Assembly: GCF_000378605.1 (NCBI RefSeq)
Contig: NZ_KB905157.1
Location: 1-64,000 of the forward strand
Reading direction: 5' to 3'
Length of the DNA: 64,000 bases
From: Thioalkalivibrio sp. ALJ21
GTDB taxonomy: Bacteria; Pseudomonadota; Gammaproteobacteria; Ectothiorhodospirales; Ectothiorhodospiraceae
The translations under genes and the position numbers were made by a program. Positions 53,832 through 64,000 of this stretch are shown in pieces. Numbering within the stretch: the stretch's first letter is position 1; every line of letters starts with the position of its first letter. Under the pieces are notes generated by a model. That model searched no databases. It was not told the origin of the DNA and worked only from the letters and a program-made list of their open reading frames with translations.

Positions 53832-55382
53832 ATGAAGCGAGGCGGCATGCGCCTCTGGCGAACCGTAATCTGGTTGGCATTCCTGCTGCTGGGGGCCGGC
53901 TGGCTGGCGATGTCCACGCTGGCGGACACCGGGCAGCGGCAGGCACTGGTGCTGACCGTGGAAGATGCCATTGGGCCGGCCACCGGCGATTACATCCGCC
54001 GCGGTATCGAGCGCGCGGAGGCCGAGGATGCCGAGATCATGGTCCTGATGCTGGATACCCCGGGCGGGCTGGATTCCAGCATGCGCAGCATCATCCGCAA
54101 CATCCTGCAATCGGATGTCCCGGTGGTCACCTATGTCCACCCTTCGGGTGCCCGCGCGGCCAGCGCCGGGACCTACATCCTCTACGGTTCGCATGTCGCG
54201 GCGATGACCCCGGCCACCAACCTCGGCTCCGCCACGCCAGTGCAGATGGGCGGGGGTGGTCTGCCGGGCATGGATCCGCCGGAAGAGGAGGAAGAAGAGG
54301 CCACCGACGAAGCCAACGACAACGGCAGCGGGGGCAATGACACCAACGGGGCCGAGGAGCAGGACAACGGCGAAAACGGCAACGGCAACGGCAACGGCGA
54401 CAACGGCGAGGTCGAGCCGGCCACCGAGGAGGAACTGCTGGAGGACGATCCCCCCTCGCCCCGCCGGGGCGGCGACGCGATGGAACGCAAGGTGCTGGAA
54501 GATGCGGTGTCTTACATCCGCGGCCTGGCCGAGCGCTACGATCGCAACGCCGAGTGGGCCGAGGAGACAGTGCGCGAGGGCTCCAACCTGACCGCGACTG
54601 CCGCGCTGGAACAGAACGTGATCGACTTCGTCGCGGACAACCTCGACGACCTGCTGGCGCAGATCGACGGCCATACCGTGCGCATGCACGACGGCGAGCG
54701 GACGCTGTCGACCGAGGGGCTGGAGATCGTGCGCATGGATCCGGACTGGCGCACCCAGCTGCTGTCGCTGATCACCAACCCGAACATCGCCTACATCCTG
54801 ATGCTGATCGGGATCTACGGCATCATCTTCGAGCTGGCCAATCCGGGCGCGATCTATCCCGGGGTGATCGGCTCGATCGCGCTGATCCTGGCGTTCTTCG
54901 CGCTGCAGGTGATGCCGGTGAACTACGCGGGCCTGGCGCTGATGCTGCTGGGCATGATTTTCATGATTGCAGAGGCCTTCGTACCCAGTTTCGGGGCGCT
55001 GGGCATAGGAGGAATCGTGGCCTTTACCGTTGGCTCCATCATCCTGTGGGACGACCCGCAGCTGAATGTGGCGATCCCGCTGGTGATCGGCACCGCCATT
55101 GCTATTGGCATCCTGTCGGTCTGGGTGCTGGGCCGGCTGTTCAGCCTGCGCGGCAAGAAGCCCGCCACCGGCTATGAAGAGATGATCGGCATGATCGGCG
55201 AGGCGCGCGAGGACTTCGACCAAAGCGGTCGGGTCTGGGTCCACAGCGAACAGTGGAACGCGGAGACCTCGGCGCCGGTCCGCGAAGGACAGAAGGTGCG
55301 CGTGACCGCCATCGAAGGACTCAGGCTTCGGGTCGAACCCGTGACTGAAGAAGACACCCCGGGCACTGCCTCGGCCGGTTAA
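53832..55382 (+). CDS. nfeD: NfeD-type membrane serine protease (ClpP-like) with low-complexity insert
   Basis: The protein has 516 aa. A signal/anchor (10-30) is followed by a ClpP-class protease domain with Ser111 ([13 protein letters not shown]) and likely catalytic Lys220 ([14 protein letters not shown]). Between them lies an insert of about 75 residues (138-215) rich in Glu, Asp, Asn and Gly. Four hydrophobic segments (about 318-440) and a C-terminal OB-fold NfeD domain follow. Relatives cleave slipin C-termini; the slipin gene is next, 35 nt away. Confidence 0.92.
   Translation: MKRGGMRLWRTVIWLAFLLLGAGWLAMSTLADTGQRQALVLTVEDAIGPATGDYIRRGIERAEAEDAEIMVLMLDTPGGLDSSMRSIIRNILQSDVPVVTYVHPSGARAASAGTYILYGSHVAAMTPATNLGSATPVQMGGGGLPGMDPPEEEEEEATDEANDNGSGGNDTNGAEEQDNGENGNGNGNGDNGEVEPATEEELLEDDPPSPRRGGDAMERKVLEDAVSYIRGLAERYDRNAEWAEETVREGSNLTATAALEQNVIDFVADNLDDLLAQIDGHTVRMHDGERTLSTEGLEIVRMDPDWRTQLLSLITNPNIAYILMLIGIYGIIFELANPGAIYPGVIGSIALILAFFALQVMPVNYAGLALMLLGMIFMIAEAFVPSFGALGIGGIVAFTVGSIILWDDPQLNVAIPLVIGTAIAIGILSVWVLGRLFSLRGKKPATGYEEMIGMIGEAREDFDQSGRVWVHSEQWNAETSAPVREGQKVRVTAIEGLRLRVEPVTEEDTPGTASAG
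54375..54398 (+). repeat. Four tandem AACGGC units inside nfeD
   Basis: A 6-bp unit repeated four times exactly (54375-54398), encoding alternating Asn-Gly in the linker. Copy-number change would add or remove whole Asn-Gly pairs without a frameshift, so the linker length could vary between strains. Confidence 0.85.
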
Positions 55383-55417
55383 CCGGCGCGGCACCCTCAA
55401 CACAGAAGGAGCAGGAC

Positions 55418-56233
55418 ATGAACGATCTCGGTTTCTTTGTCGTCCCGCTAGTCATCCTGGTCGCCATCATCGTGATGTCGATCAAGGTGCTGCGCGAGTA
55501 CGAGCGCGGCGTCATCTTCTTCCTCGGCCGTTTCCAGTCGGTGAAGGGCCCGGGCCTGATCATCGTGATCCCGGGCATTCAGCAGATGGTGCGGATCGAC
55601 CTGCGTATCATCACCCTGGACGTGCCCAGCCAGGACGTGATCTCGCAGGACAACGTGACGGTTCGGGTGAACGCGGTGCTGTACTTCCGCGTGGTGGATT
55701 CCGCCAAGTCGGTGATCCAGGTCGAGGACTACTACGCCGCGACCAGCCAGCTCGCGCAGACCACGCTGCGCTCGGTGCTCGGCAAGCATGACCTGGACGA
55801 GATGCTCTCCGAGCGTGACAAGCTGAACAACGACATCCAGGAGATCCTCGACTCGCAGACCGATGCCTGGGGCATCAAGGTCACCAACGTCGAGATCAAG
55901 CATGTCGACCTGGACGACTCGATGATCCGCGCGATCGCGCGCCAGGCCGAGGCCGAGCGCGAACGTCGGGCCAAGGTCATCCACGCCGAGGGCGAACTGC
56001 AGGCGGCCGAGAAGCTGGTGCAGGCGGCCCAGAAGATGGAGGCAAGCCCGGCCGCGCTTCAACTGCGCTACATGCAGACGATGTCCGACATGTCGACCAA
56101 CGGCAACGCCAACTCGATCTTCTTCCCGCTACCGCTTGAACTGACCAAGGTGTTCGAGAACCTCGCCGGCAAGTTCCGCGCGGAGAACCCCGAGGCCCCG
56201 GGTAACCCCGGCAATCCGGGGGGCAACCCGTAG
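55418..56233 (+). CDS. Slipin / SPFH (stomatin-like) membrane protein
   Basis: The protein has 271 aa. N-terminal membrane segment (about 5-25), SPFH domain (about 28-180; [20 protein letters not shown] and [20 protein letters not shown]) and a helical tail (180-230). A short Pro/Gly/Asn-rich end ([14 protein letters not shown]) resembles a protease-sensitive tail. The nfeD-slipin pair organises membrane microdomains or quality control in other prokaryotes. AAGGAG is 8 nt before the ATG. Confidence 0.93.
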   Translation: MNDLGFFVVPLVILVAIIVMSIKVLREYERGVIFFLGRFQSVKGPGLIIVIPGIQQMVRIDLRIITLDVPSQDVISQDNVTVRVNAVLYFRVVDSAKSVIQVEDYYAATSQLAQTTLRSVLGKHDLDEMLSERDKLNNDIQEILDSQTDAWGIKVTNVEIKHVDLDDSMIRAIARQAEAERERRAKVIHAEGELQAAEKLVQAAQKMEASPAALQLRYMQTMSDMSTNGNANSIFFPLPLELTKVFENLAGKFRAENPEAPGNPGNPGGNP

Positions 56234-56247
56234 GCCGCGCGCGGGCC

Positions 56248-57153
<906 letters not shown>

Positions 57154-57200
57154 CGTCTATTACCCCAGTTTCGTGCCAGAGCCAGGCGGGCCGTATGGTC

Positions 57201-57227
57201 GGGCCTGCTAGACTGGCCCCCTTTTTT
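57201..57227 (+). terminator. Candidate terminator between xerD and dsbC
   Basis: GGGCC (57201-57205) pairs with GGCCC (57215-57219), loop 9 nt, followed by CC and six T (57222-57227). The stem is short but the T-run is good. The loop contains TAGACT with TGC before it, so the same bases could instead be a -10 box for dsbC. Confidence 0.45.
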
Positions 57228-57247
57228 GTACAGCCACGAGAGAGTCC

Positions 57248-57961
57248 ATGTTTGTAAAACGCGCACTGCCCCTGGCCGTCCTGCTGGCCGCCTTCACCTC
57301 CACTGCCGCTGCGACCGATGCCATTGAGGAGCGCATGGCGGAGGTCATCCCCAATGCCGAGATCGACAGCATCCAGGAAACCGGCATGGACGGGATCTTT
57401 GAAGTGCGTTACGGCACCGAGATCTTCTATGTCTCCGGGGATGGCAAATACCTGCTGCAGGGCAACCTGATTGACCTGGATACCCGCGACAACCTGACTC
57501 AGGGCTCGCTGCGTGGCGTGCGTGCCGACATGTTCGCCGAGATCGACGACAGCGAACTGGTCGTCTATTCACCGAACGGCGACACCCGCGGCGTGCTGAA
57601 CGTATTCACGGATCCGAATTGCCCCTATTGCCGCGAGATTCACCAGGACATCCCGCAGTACCTGGAAGCCGGCATCAAGGTGCGTTACCTGATGTTCCCG
57701 GTGCTGGGGCAGAACTCGCCGGAGATCATGGACCGGATCTGGTGCGCGGATGACCGCGAGGACGCGATGGACCGCGCTAAGACCGGCGATACCCTGGATG
57801 ACATCGATGGCAGCTGTGATACCCCGCAGGACGCGCACATGGCGCTGGGTCAGCAGCTGAATCTGCGCGGCACCCCGGCCCTGATCACCGAGGACGGCCA
57901 GCAGATGTCCGGCTACCAGGAACCGGAGGCGGTGATCGAACGGATCGTCGGTAGCAACTGA
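57248..57961 (+). CDS. dsbC: Periplasmic disulfide isomerase DsbC
   Basis: The protein has 237 aa. Signal peptide (1-22), N-terminal dimerisation domain (about 23-85) and thioredoxin-fold domain with the active site FTDPNCPYCREIH (Cys125, Cys128). The dipeptide between the cysteines is Pro-Tyr rather than the Gly-Tyr of E. coli. The cis-Pro loop is RGTPAL. A second Cys pair (IWCADD, GSCDTP) is the usual structural disulfide. It reshuffles wrong disulfides. Confidence 0.93.
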   Translation: MFVKRALPLAVLLAAFTSTAAATDAIEERMAEVIPNAEIDSIQETGMDGIFEVRYGTEIFYVSGDGKYLLQGNLIDLDTRDNLTQGSLRGVRADMFAEIDDSELVVYSPNGDTRGVLNVFTDPNCPYCREIHQDIPQYLEAGIKVRYLMFPVLGQNSPEIMDRIWCADDREDAMDRAKTGDTLDDIDGSCDTPQDAHMALGQQLNLRGTPALITEDGQQMSGYQEPEAVIERIVGSN

Positions 57962-57971
57962 CCGGACGGAT

Positions 57972-58000
57972 CGCCCGGGCCGCATCGGACGGGCCGGGCG
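57972..58000 (+). terminator. Hairpin after dsbC
   Basis: CGCCCGG (57972-57978) pairs with CCGGGCG (57994-58000); two more inner pairs after one mismatch. CATTCTT follows. A weak terminator-like structure 10 nt after the dsbC stop and 22 nt before the osmC-like start. Confidence 0.35.
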
Positions 58001-58022
58001 CATTCTTCCAGCGGAGGTCTCG

Positions 58023-58707
58023 ATGCTTGAGTACGAGCTGCGCGTTGAACGACTGGATTCGCACGGCAGTGTGGCCAGCGCCAAGCAGGCCGAGGTCACC
58101 CTGGACACCGCCATGGACGGGCGTGACGATGCGTAGGGAGACGCTGATTGAATCGCGCGTCCGCGCTCGAGTCGTTTTTGCGTGCGAACAAGGCGCGGTG
58201 ACTGCCGTGCAGTCATTCTGCACAAGGGAACCGCAACGCCGTGCGCGGGCAAAAGCGGCCGAGCCCCTGCATTGAATGAGTTGTGGGGTTGGCACCCCAG
58301 GTTCCCCGATCCTGCGTTGCGGCCCTTGCCGGTAGAACCACTACCGGCTGCGCACCGCGCCTTGTCTCGGAAAACCTGGGGTGCCAACGCGGACGTGCGA
58401 TTCAATCAGCGTCTCCCTTAGCCCGCCGGAGCTGTTGCTGGCCTCGCTTGGGGCCTGCATGGTCCGGGGTATTCAGCGGGCCCTGCCAATGCTGCGCATG
58501 GAGATCGAGACCCTGTCGATCCAGTTGCGTGGCTGGCGCCAGGACGACCCGCCCGCAATCGCCAGAATCGAGTACCGCATCGAAGTCGGGACCGACGCCG
58601 ACGAGGAGATGCTGGAGATCCTGCACCGCAACGTGCAGAAGGGCACGATCTATTCGACTCTCGCCGCCGGGACCGAACTCACCGGAGAGCTTGTCGCCAG
58701 CGCCTGA
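58023..58707 (+). pseudogene. OsmC-like gene interrupted by the structured element
   Basis: The first 37 codons (58023-58133, MLEYELRVERLDSHG...MDGRDDA) end in TAG formed at the element boundary. After 286 bases the same protein resumes at SPPELLLASLGACMVRGIQ (from 58420) and runs to TGA 58705-58707. Joined at 58133/58420 the two parts give a normal OsmC/Ohr-family protein of about 133 aa. The family reduces organic peroxides. GGAGG before the ATG is intact. Unless the insert is removed from RNA, only a truncated N-terminal peptide and perhaps a C-terminal fragment from GTG 58381 can be made. Confidence 0.85.
58134..58420 (+). mobile_element. Structured TA-flanked palindromic element, copy B
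   Basis: A second copy of the element at 18555-18826, same orientation, 283 bp between TA dinucleotides. Arms 58135-58165 and 58388-58418 are complementary at 30 of 31 positions, the exception being G-U at the same place as in copy A. Stems: 58188-58199 with 58354-58365 (12 bp); 58288-58303 with 58373-58388 (16 bp); 58328-58334 with 58342-58348; hairpin 58200-58214. Left-arm bases differ from copy A at 12 of 32 positions, 11 of them compensated in the right arm. A loop of about 13 extra bases lies near 58270. Confidence 0.85.
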
Positions 58708-58719
58708 GGTCGCGCTATT

Positions 58720-58790
58720 GTAGGAGGCCAGCCCCCTGGCCGATGGGGCGCATGCAGGCGCGCGCTCGCCTGCGAAGCCCCGCCCGAGCG
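58720..58790. repeat. REP-like palindromic sequence
   Basis: Starts GTAGGAG, as REP sequences of pseudomonads and relatives do. Stem GGCCAG/CTGGCC (58726-58731, 58736-58741) is followed by GATGGGGC and a second stem GCAGGCG/CGCCTGC (58754-58760, 58767-58773) enclosed by GGGGC/GCCCC. It fills the convergent gap between the osmC-like gene and cnoX. It is the only copy seen in this window and it may also end both transcripts. Confidence 0.6.
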
Positions 58791-58807
58791 GATTTCCGAC
58801 TGTCTCC

Positions 58808-61703
<2,896 letters not shown>

Positions 61704-61828
61704 GGAAGTCACGTGCCCATGCATGTGCTCGTGCTCGGTTGGTTGCCCGCGCTTGTAGCGGAACCCGACCATCCCTTAGGGGGTCGATCATGCGTTATGC
61801 CCGACGAATCATCCCCAAGGAGTCGCTG

Positions 61829-62404
61829 ATGAAATCTCTGTCCCCGGTGCGCTGGGTTTTCGGGCTGGTGCTGGCCGGCTGTATGGCCCCCGCGCTGGCC
61901 AATTCGTATACGACGTTTCAGGACCGCGAGATCAAGGCCCTGTCGGCCGAGGAGCAGGAGGGTCTGCTGGACGGGCAGGGGCTGGGGATGGCCCTGCCGG
62001 CGGAGCTGCATGGCTATCCCGGTCCGCTCCATGTGCTGGAGGTGGCCGATCAACTGGATCTCAGTGCCGAGCAGCAGGCGGAAACCGAGCGGTTGTTCGA
62101 TGCCATGCGCGAGCAGGCGCGGGAGCTGGGGCAGCGGATCGTCGATCTGGAGCGTGAGCTTGACGAGCGCTTTGCCTCGCGCGAGATCACTAGCGACCAG
62201 ATCGAGGCGCTGACGGTCGAGATCGGCGAGCTGCGTGGGCGGCTACGCCACGTCCACCTCTCCTACCACCTGGAAATGGACGAGCTGCTGTCGGATGAGC
62301 AGAAAGAGGCCTACCAGCGTGCCCGTGGCTACGAGGAGGATCGGTCTGGCGCGCACGGACATCAGCACGGCCACGGTCAACACCACGGCGGCCACGGTCA
62401 CTGA
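61829..62404 (+). CDS. Spy/CpxP-like envelope protein with His-rich tail
   Basis: The protein has 191 aa. The N-terminus has a signal sequence; LVLAGC (Cys18) is a possible lipobox, while PALA/NS at 24/25 is a possible ordinary cleavage site. LDLSAEQQAETERLFDAM and LLSDEQKEAYQRA match the two LTxxQ-type motifs of Spy/CpxP proteins, within a long helical hairpin. The last 18 residues are mostly His and Gly (HGHQHGHGQHHGGHGH), a likely metal-binding tail. AAGGAG precedes ATG 61829. Confidence 0.78.
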   Translation: MKSLSPVRWVFGLVLAGCMAPALANSYTTFQDREIKALSAEEQEGLLDGQGLGMALPAELHGYPGPLHVLEVADQLDLSAEQQAETERLFDAMREQARELGQRIVDLERELDERFASREITSDQIEALTVEIGELRGRLRHVHLSYHLEMDELLSDEQKEAYQRARGYEEDRSGAHGHQHGHGQHHGGHGH

Positions 62405-62418
62405 TCCGCGCCGTTCAA

Positions 62419-62436
62419 GGGCGCGCATCGGCGCCC
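62419..62436. terminator. Short hairpin in convergent gap
   Basis: GGGCGC (62419-62424) pairs with GCGCCC (62431-62436), loop 6 nt, between the Spy-like gene and the small basic membrane protein gene. No T-run on either side; tentative. Confidence 0.3.
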
Positions 62437-62446
62437 CAGTGCTCGT

Positions 62447-62779
62447 TTAGCGGCGCTTGCGGCGTTTGCGGCGTCCGAGCTTGATGCGCTTCAGGGCGGT
62501 TTGCAGCTCGCCCTGCGCCTCGCGGGGGATGGAGCCGGAGGCGCGCAGGCGCGCGCCCTCGCGCGTGCGCATCGCGGTCACGCGCCCGCGCTGGATGCCG
62601 TAGCGCCGGGCGACATCCCGGGCCGTGTGCTCGAAGTGCATGGGTACGTCGCCGCGCCGTGCCCGCGGCTTGCCGTCCACGATCTCGAGGCTGAACAGGA
62701 TGCTGGCCTGCCAGATGATCAATGCCGCTGCGGACAGCAGCAGCGCAATCATCAGCAGTAACGCGGTGAGCATGGACAT
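62447..62779 (-). CDS. Small membrane protein with basic tail, DUF3634-like
   Basis: The protein has 110 aa: one N-terminal hydrophobic segment (about 4-30), then a soluble part (SLEIVDGKPRARRGDVPMHF, then RASGSIPREAQGELQTAL) resembling DUF3634, and the very basic end GRRKRRKRR. The function is unknown. It starts 6 nt after the M48 protease stop on the same strand, so they are probably co-transcribed. Confidence 0.6.
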   Translation of the reverse strand: MSMLTALLLMIALLLSAAALIIWQASILFSLEIVDGKPRARRGDVPMHFEHTARDVARRYGIQRGRVTAMRTREGARLRASGSIPREAQGELQTALKRIKLGRRKRRKRR

Positions 62780-62785
62780 TTCGGT

Positions 62786-63628
62786 CTAATCCGACTCCGG
62801 TTCCGGTAGTGCCTCGACCTCGCGGCGAAAGCGCTGGAAATCATCGCTGTCTCGCGCCAGCCCGTCCAGTGTTTCCTGCGGGAGCGCGTCGATCCGCGCC
62901 TGGGTGTTCTCGACGCGCTCGCGGGTGGTGGGGTGCGTGGCGAAGAATTGCTCGACCCGGCCGGGATCCCGGTCGCGTTCGTCCAGCAGGGTCTCGAAGA
63001 ACGAGACGAGGCCGATGGGGTGGATGCCGGCATCCACTAGATAGCCAATCGCCACGTCGTCTGCCTCGCGCTCCGCCTCGCGACTGTAGCCCGCGAACAC
63101 CCCCGCTGCGCCGACCTGAACGGCCACTTGCTCCGCCGCGCCAGGGTCGCGTCCGAGAATCACGCCGTAGACGACGGCGAGCCCCATTTCCGCCTGCTGC
63201 GCGCGACGCCACTGGTCGATGCCATGGCGCTTCACCACATGCCCGACCTCATGTGCCAGCACGCCAGCCAGTTCGGACATGTCGTCGGCCCGCTCGATCA
63301 GGCCGCGGTAGACATAGATATGGCCGCCGGGCACGGCGAAGGCGTTTACGTCCGGCCCGTTGACGACATAGAAGGTGTAGTCGATCTCTTCGCGATCGTC
63401 GGCCACCGCCGCAATCGAGCGACCCAGCGAATTGATGTAGTCGTTGATGGCCGGCTCTTCGATGATGGGCAGCTCCGCGTTCAGGTCCGCGGCCAGCTCC
63501 TCGCCCAGCTGGCGTTCCTCCTGCACGGAGACCCGCGGTGCGCAGGCGCTTGACAGTACAAATAGACCGACCAGTGCCAGTACCGCAGTCAGTCGTCCGT
63601 ACACCGTGTGCATCCCAATGGCCGTCAT
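62786..63628 (-). CDS. M48 family zinc metalloprotease, predicted lipoprotein
   Basis: The protein has 280 aa from ATG 63628 (GAGGGAC upstream); ATG 63613 is an alternative. A lipobox (LSSAC, Cys29) predicts a lipoprotein. The catalytic motif is LAGVLAHEVGHVVKRHG, with the third ligand Glu likely in EREADDVAIGYLV. VPGGHIYVYRGLIERA is typical of LoiP/YcaL-like proteases that act in outer-membrane quality control. Confidence 0.9.
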   Translation of the reverse strand: MTAIGMHTVYGRLTAVLALVGLFVLSSACAPRVSVQEERQLGEELAADLNAELPIIEEPAINDYINSLGRSIAAVADDREEIDYTFYVVNGPDVNAFAVPGGHIYVYRGLIERADDMSELAGVLAHEVGHVVKRHGIDQWRRAQQAEMGLAVVYGVILGRDPGAAEQVAVQVGAAGVFAGYSREAEREADDVAIGYLVDAGIHPIGLVSFFETLLDERDRDPGRVEQFFATHPTTRERVENTQARIDALPQETLDGLARDSDDFQRFRREVEALPEPESD

Positions 63629-63773
63629 ACCGTCCCTCTTTGTTTGTTGCGTCTGCTTCATCCCCAACATAGAGGGTTTTCTCATGGAGCGGGAGCCCCG
63701 TCACGCGGATGTGCGCCGGGTTCGTGACATCCCACCCGTTACGGAATGCGGGATGGCGTCACGGACCCTTGCC

Positions 63774-63802
63774 TGGCACGCTGAACCCTGTCGTTCTATA
63801 AT
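63774..63802 (+). promoter_or_regulatory. Promoter of the Xre-type antitoxin gene
   Basis: A perfect -10 box TATAAT at 63797-63802. The best -35 at 17 nt spacing, TGGCAC (63774-63779), is weak, so activation or an UP element may matter. It lies 58 nt upstream of the ATG and abuts an operator-like palindrome. Confidence 0.65.
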
Positions 63803-63816
63803 GTGCTATAAGCACA
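63802..63816 (+). promoter_or_regulatory. Operator-like palindrome TGTGCT-ATA-AGCACA
   Basis: A perfect 6-bp inverted repeat with a 3-bp centre that begins on the last base of the -10 box, covering the expected transcription start. This is where an autorepressor would bind; the gene downstream encodes a helix-turn-helix protein of the antitoxin type. The AT-rich stretch here contrasts with the GC-rich surroundings. Confidence 0.6.
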
Positions 63817-63859
63817 AAAATATACGGTATGTGCATGTGGTCATCCCTGGAGGTTGCCC

Positions 63860-64000
63860 ATGAGTGTCGCAACAGTTGCAGCGCCGGAGCGCGCGGATGT
63901 CCTGCGCGAGGCACTGGTCAACGCCGGCAAGGCGCTGGGTCTTACCCAGGCGGATCTGGGCGAGGTCGTCGGGCGCGGACGCACGGATATCAGTCGAGGC
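63860..64000 (+). CDS. Xre/MbcA/ParS-type antitoxin, N-terminal 47 residues (cut by window edge)
   Basis: ATG 63860 with CTGGAGG upstream. The visible protein has a helix-turn-helix segment, KALGLTQADLGEVVGRGRTD. The layout (short N-terminus then HTH) resembles antitoxins of RES-Xre modules, whose C-terminal DUF2384 domain would lie beyond the window, usually followed by a RES-domain toxin that degrades NAD. The toxin cannot be seen, so the module is inference. A plain XRE regulator is the alternative. Confidence 0.6.
   Translation, partial: MSVATVAAPERADVLREALVNAGKALGLTQADLGEVVGRGRTDISRG

Noticed and set aside
54361-54410. Tandem AACGGC units considered as a CRISPR-like array
   Set aside because: Six-base in-frame units without spacers; simple coding repeat in the NfeD linker.
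58381-58707. GTG-started frame joining the element end to the osmC C-terminal part as an independent gene
   Set aside because: Its first 13 codons are element arm sequence and the rest is the second half of the interrupted gene; treated as part of the pseudogene.

Overview
The window is chromosomal DNA from a high-GC gammaproteobacterium. The gene neighbourhoods (str/S10/spc/alpha ribosomal block, uvrA-MFS-ssb, miaB-ybeZ-ybeY-ybeX-lnt, leuS-lptE-holA-nadD-rsfS-rlmH, pilSR, lptFG, xerD-dsbC) are those of pseudomonad-like or Ectothiorhodospiraceae-like Gammaproteobacteria. A Thioalkalivibrio-type halophile would fit, but that is inference and no phylogeny was possible. Almost every base is genic. 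I saw no rRNA, tRNA, CRISPR array, prophage or complete insertion sequence.

Layout. 1-14043: the 3' end of tuf runs directly into rpsJ, followed by the S10, spc and alpha operons in the order rplC-rplD-rplW-rplB-rpsS-rplV-rpsC-rplP-rpmC-rpsQ-rplN-rplX-rplE-rpsN-rpsH-rplF-rplR-rpsE-rpmD-rplO-secY-rpmJ-rpsM-rpsK-rpsD-rpoA-rplQ, closed by a clear terminator. 14078-25231: uvrA (minus), a YajR-like transporter, ssb, tRNA modification (miaB), the ybeZ-ybeY-ybeX-lnt cluster for rRNA maturation and envelope lipoproteins, and a zinc-ribbon protein. 25291-34052: a DUF2189 membrane protein, then leuS-lptE-holA-proA-nadD-rsfS-rlmH-maf. 34063-42060: PilSR two-component system, a small zinc-binding membrane protein, ppc and glgA, all on minus. 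42065-53721: pgi, a secreted DUF151-PDZ protein, a methyltransferase, holC-pepA, lptF-lptG, a GDSL lipoprotein, an RDD protein, a PilZ protein and the molybdenum-cofactor genes moeA-mobB-mobA. 53832-64000: nfeD-slipin, xerD, dsbC, an interrupted osmC-like gene, cnoX, parE, a Spy-like protein with a His-rich tail, two small envelope genes including an M48 lipoprotein protease, and the start of an Xre-type antitoxin gene cut by the window edge.

Most striking signal. Two copies of an element of about 270-285 bp without a protein-coding gene lie at 18555-18826 (upstream of ssb) and 58134-58420 (inside the osmC-like gene). Both are bounded by TA. Their interiors are more alike than their ends, yet within each copy the ends remain complementary. 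Of 12 differences between the two left arms, 11 are mirrored by complementary changes in the right arms. Two internal stems also covary, and two of the long helices cross. This pattern means base pairing, not sequence, is being preserved. The element is therefore a candidate structured mobile RNA or DNA family. A possible solo end of the same family lies upstream of nadD.
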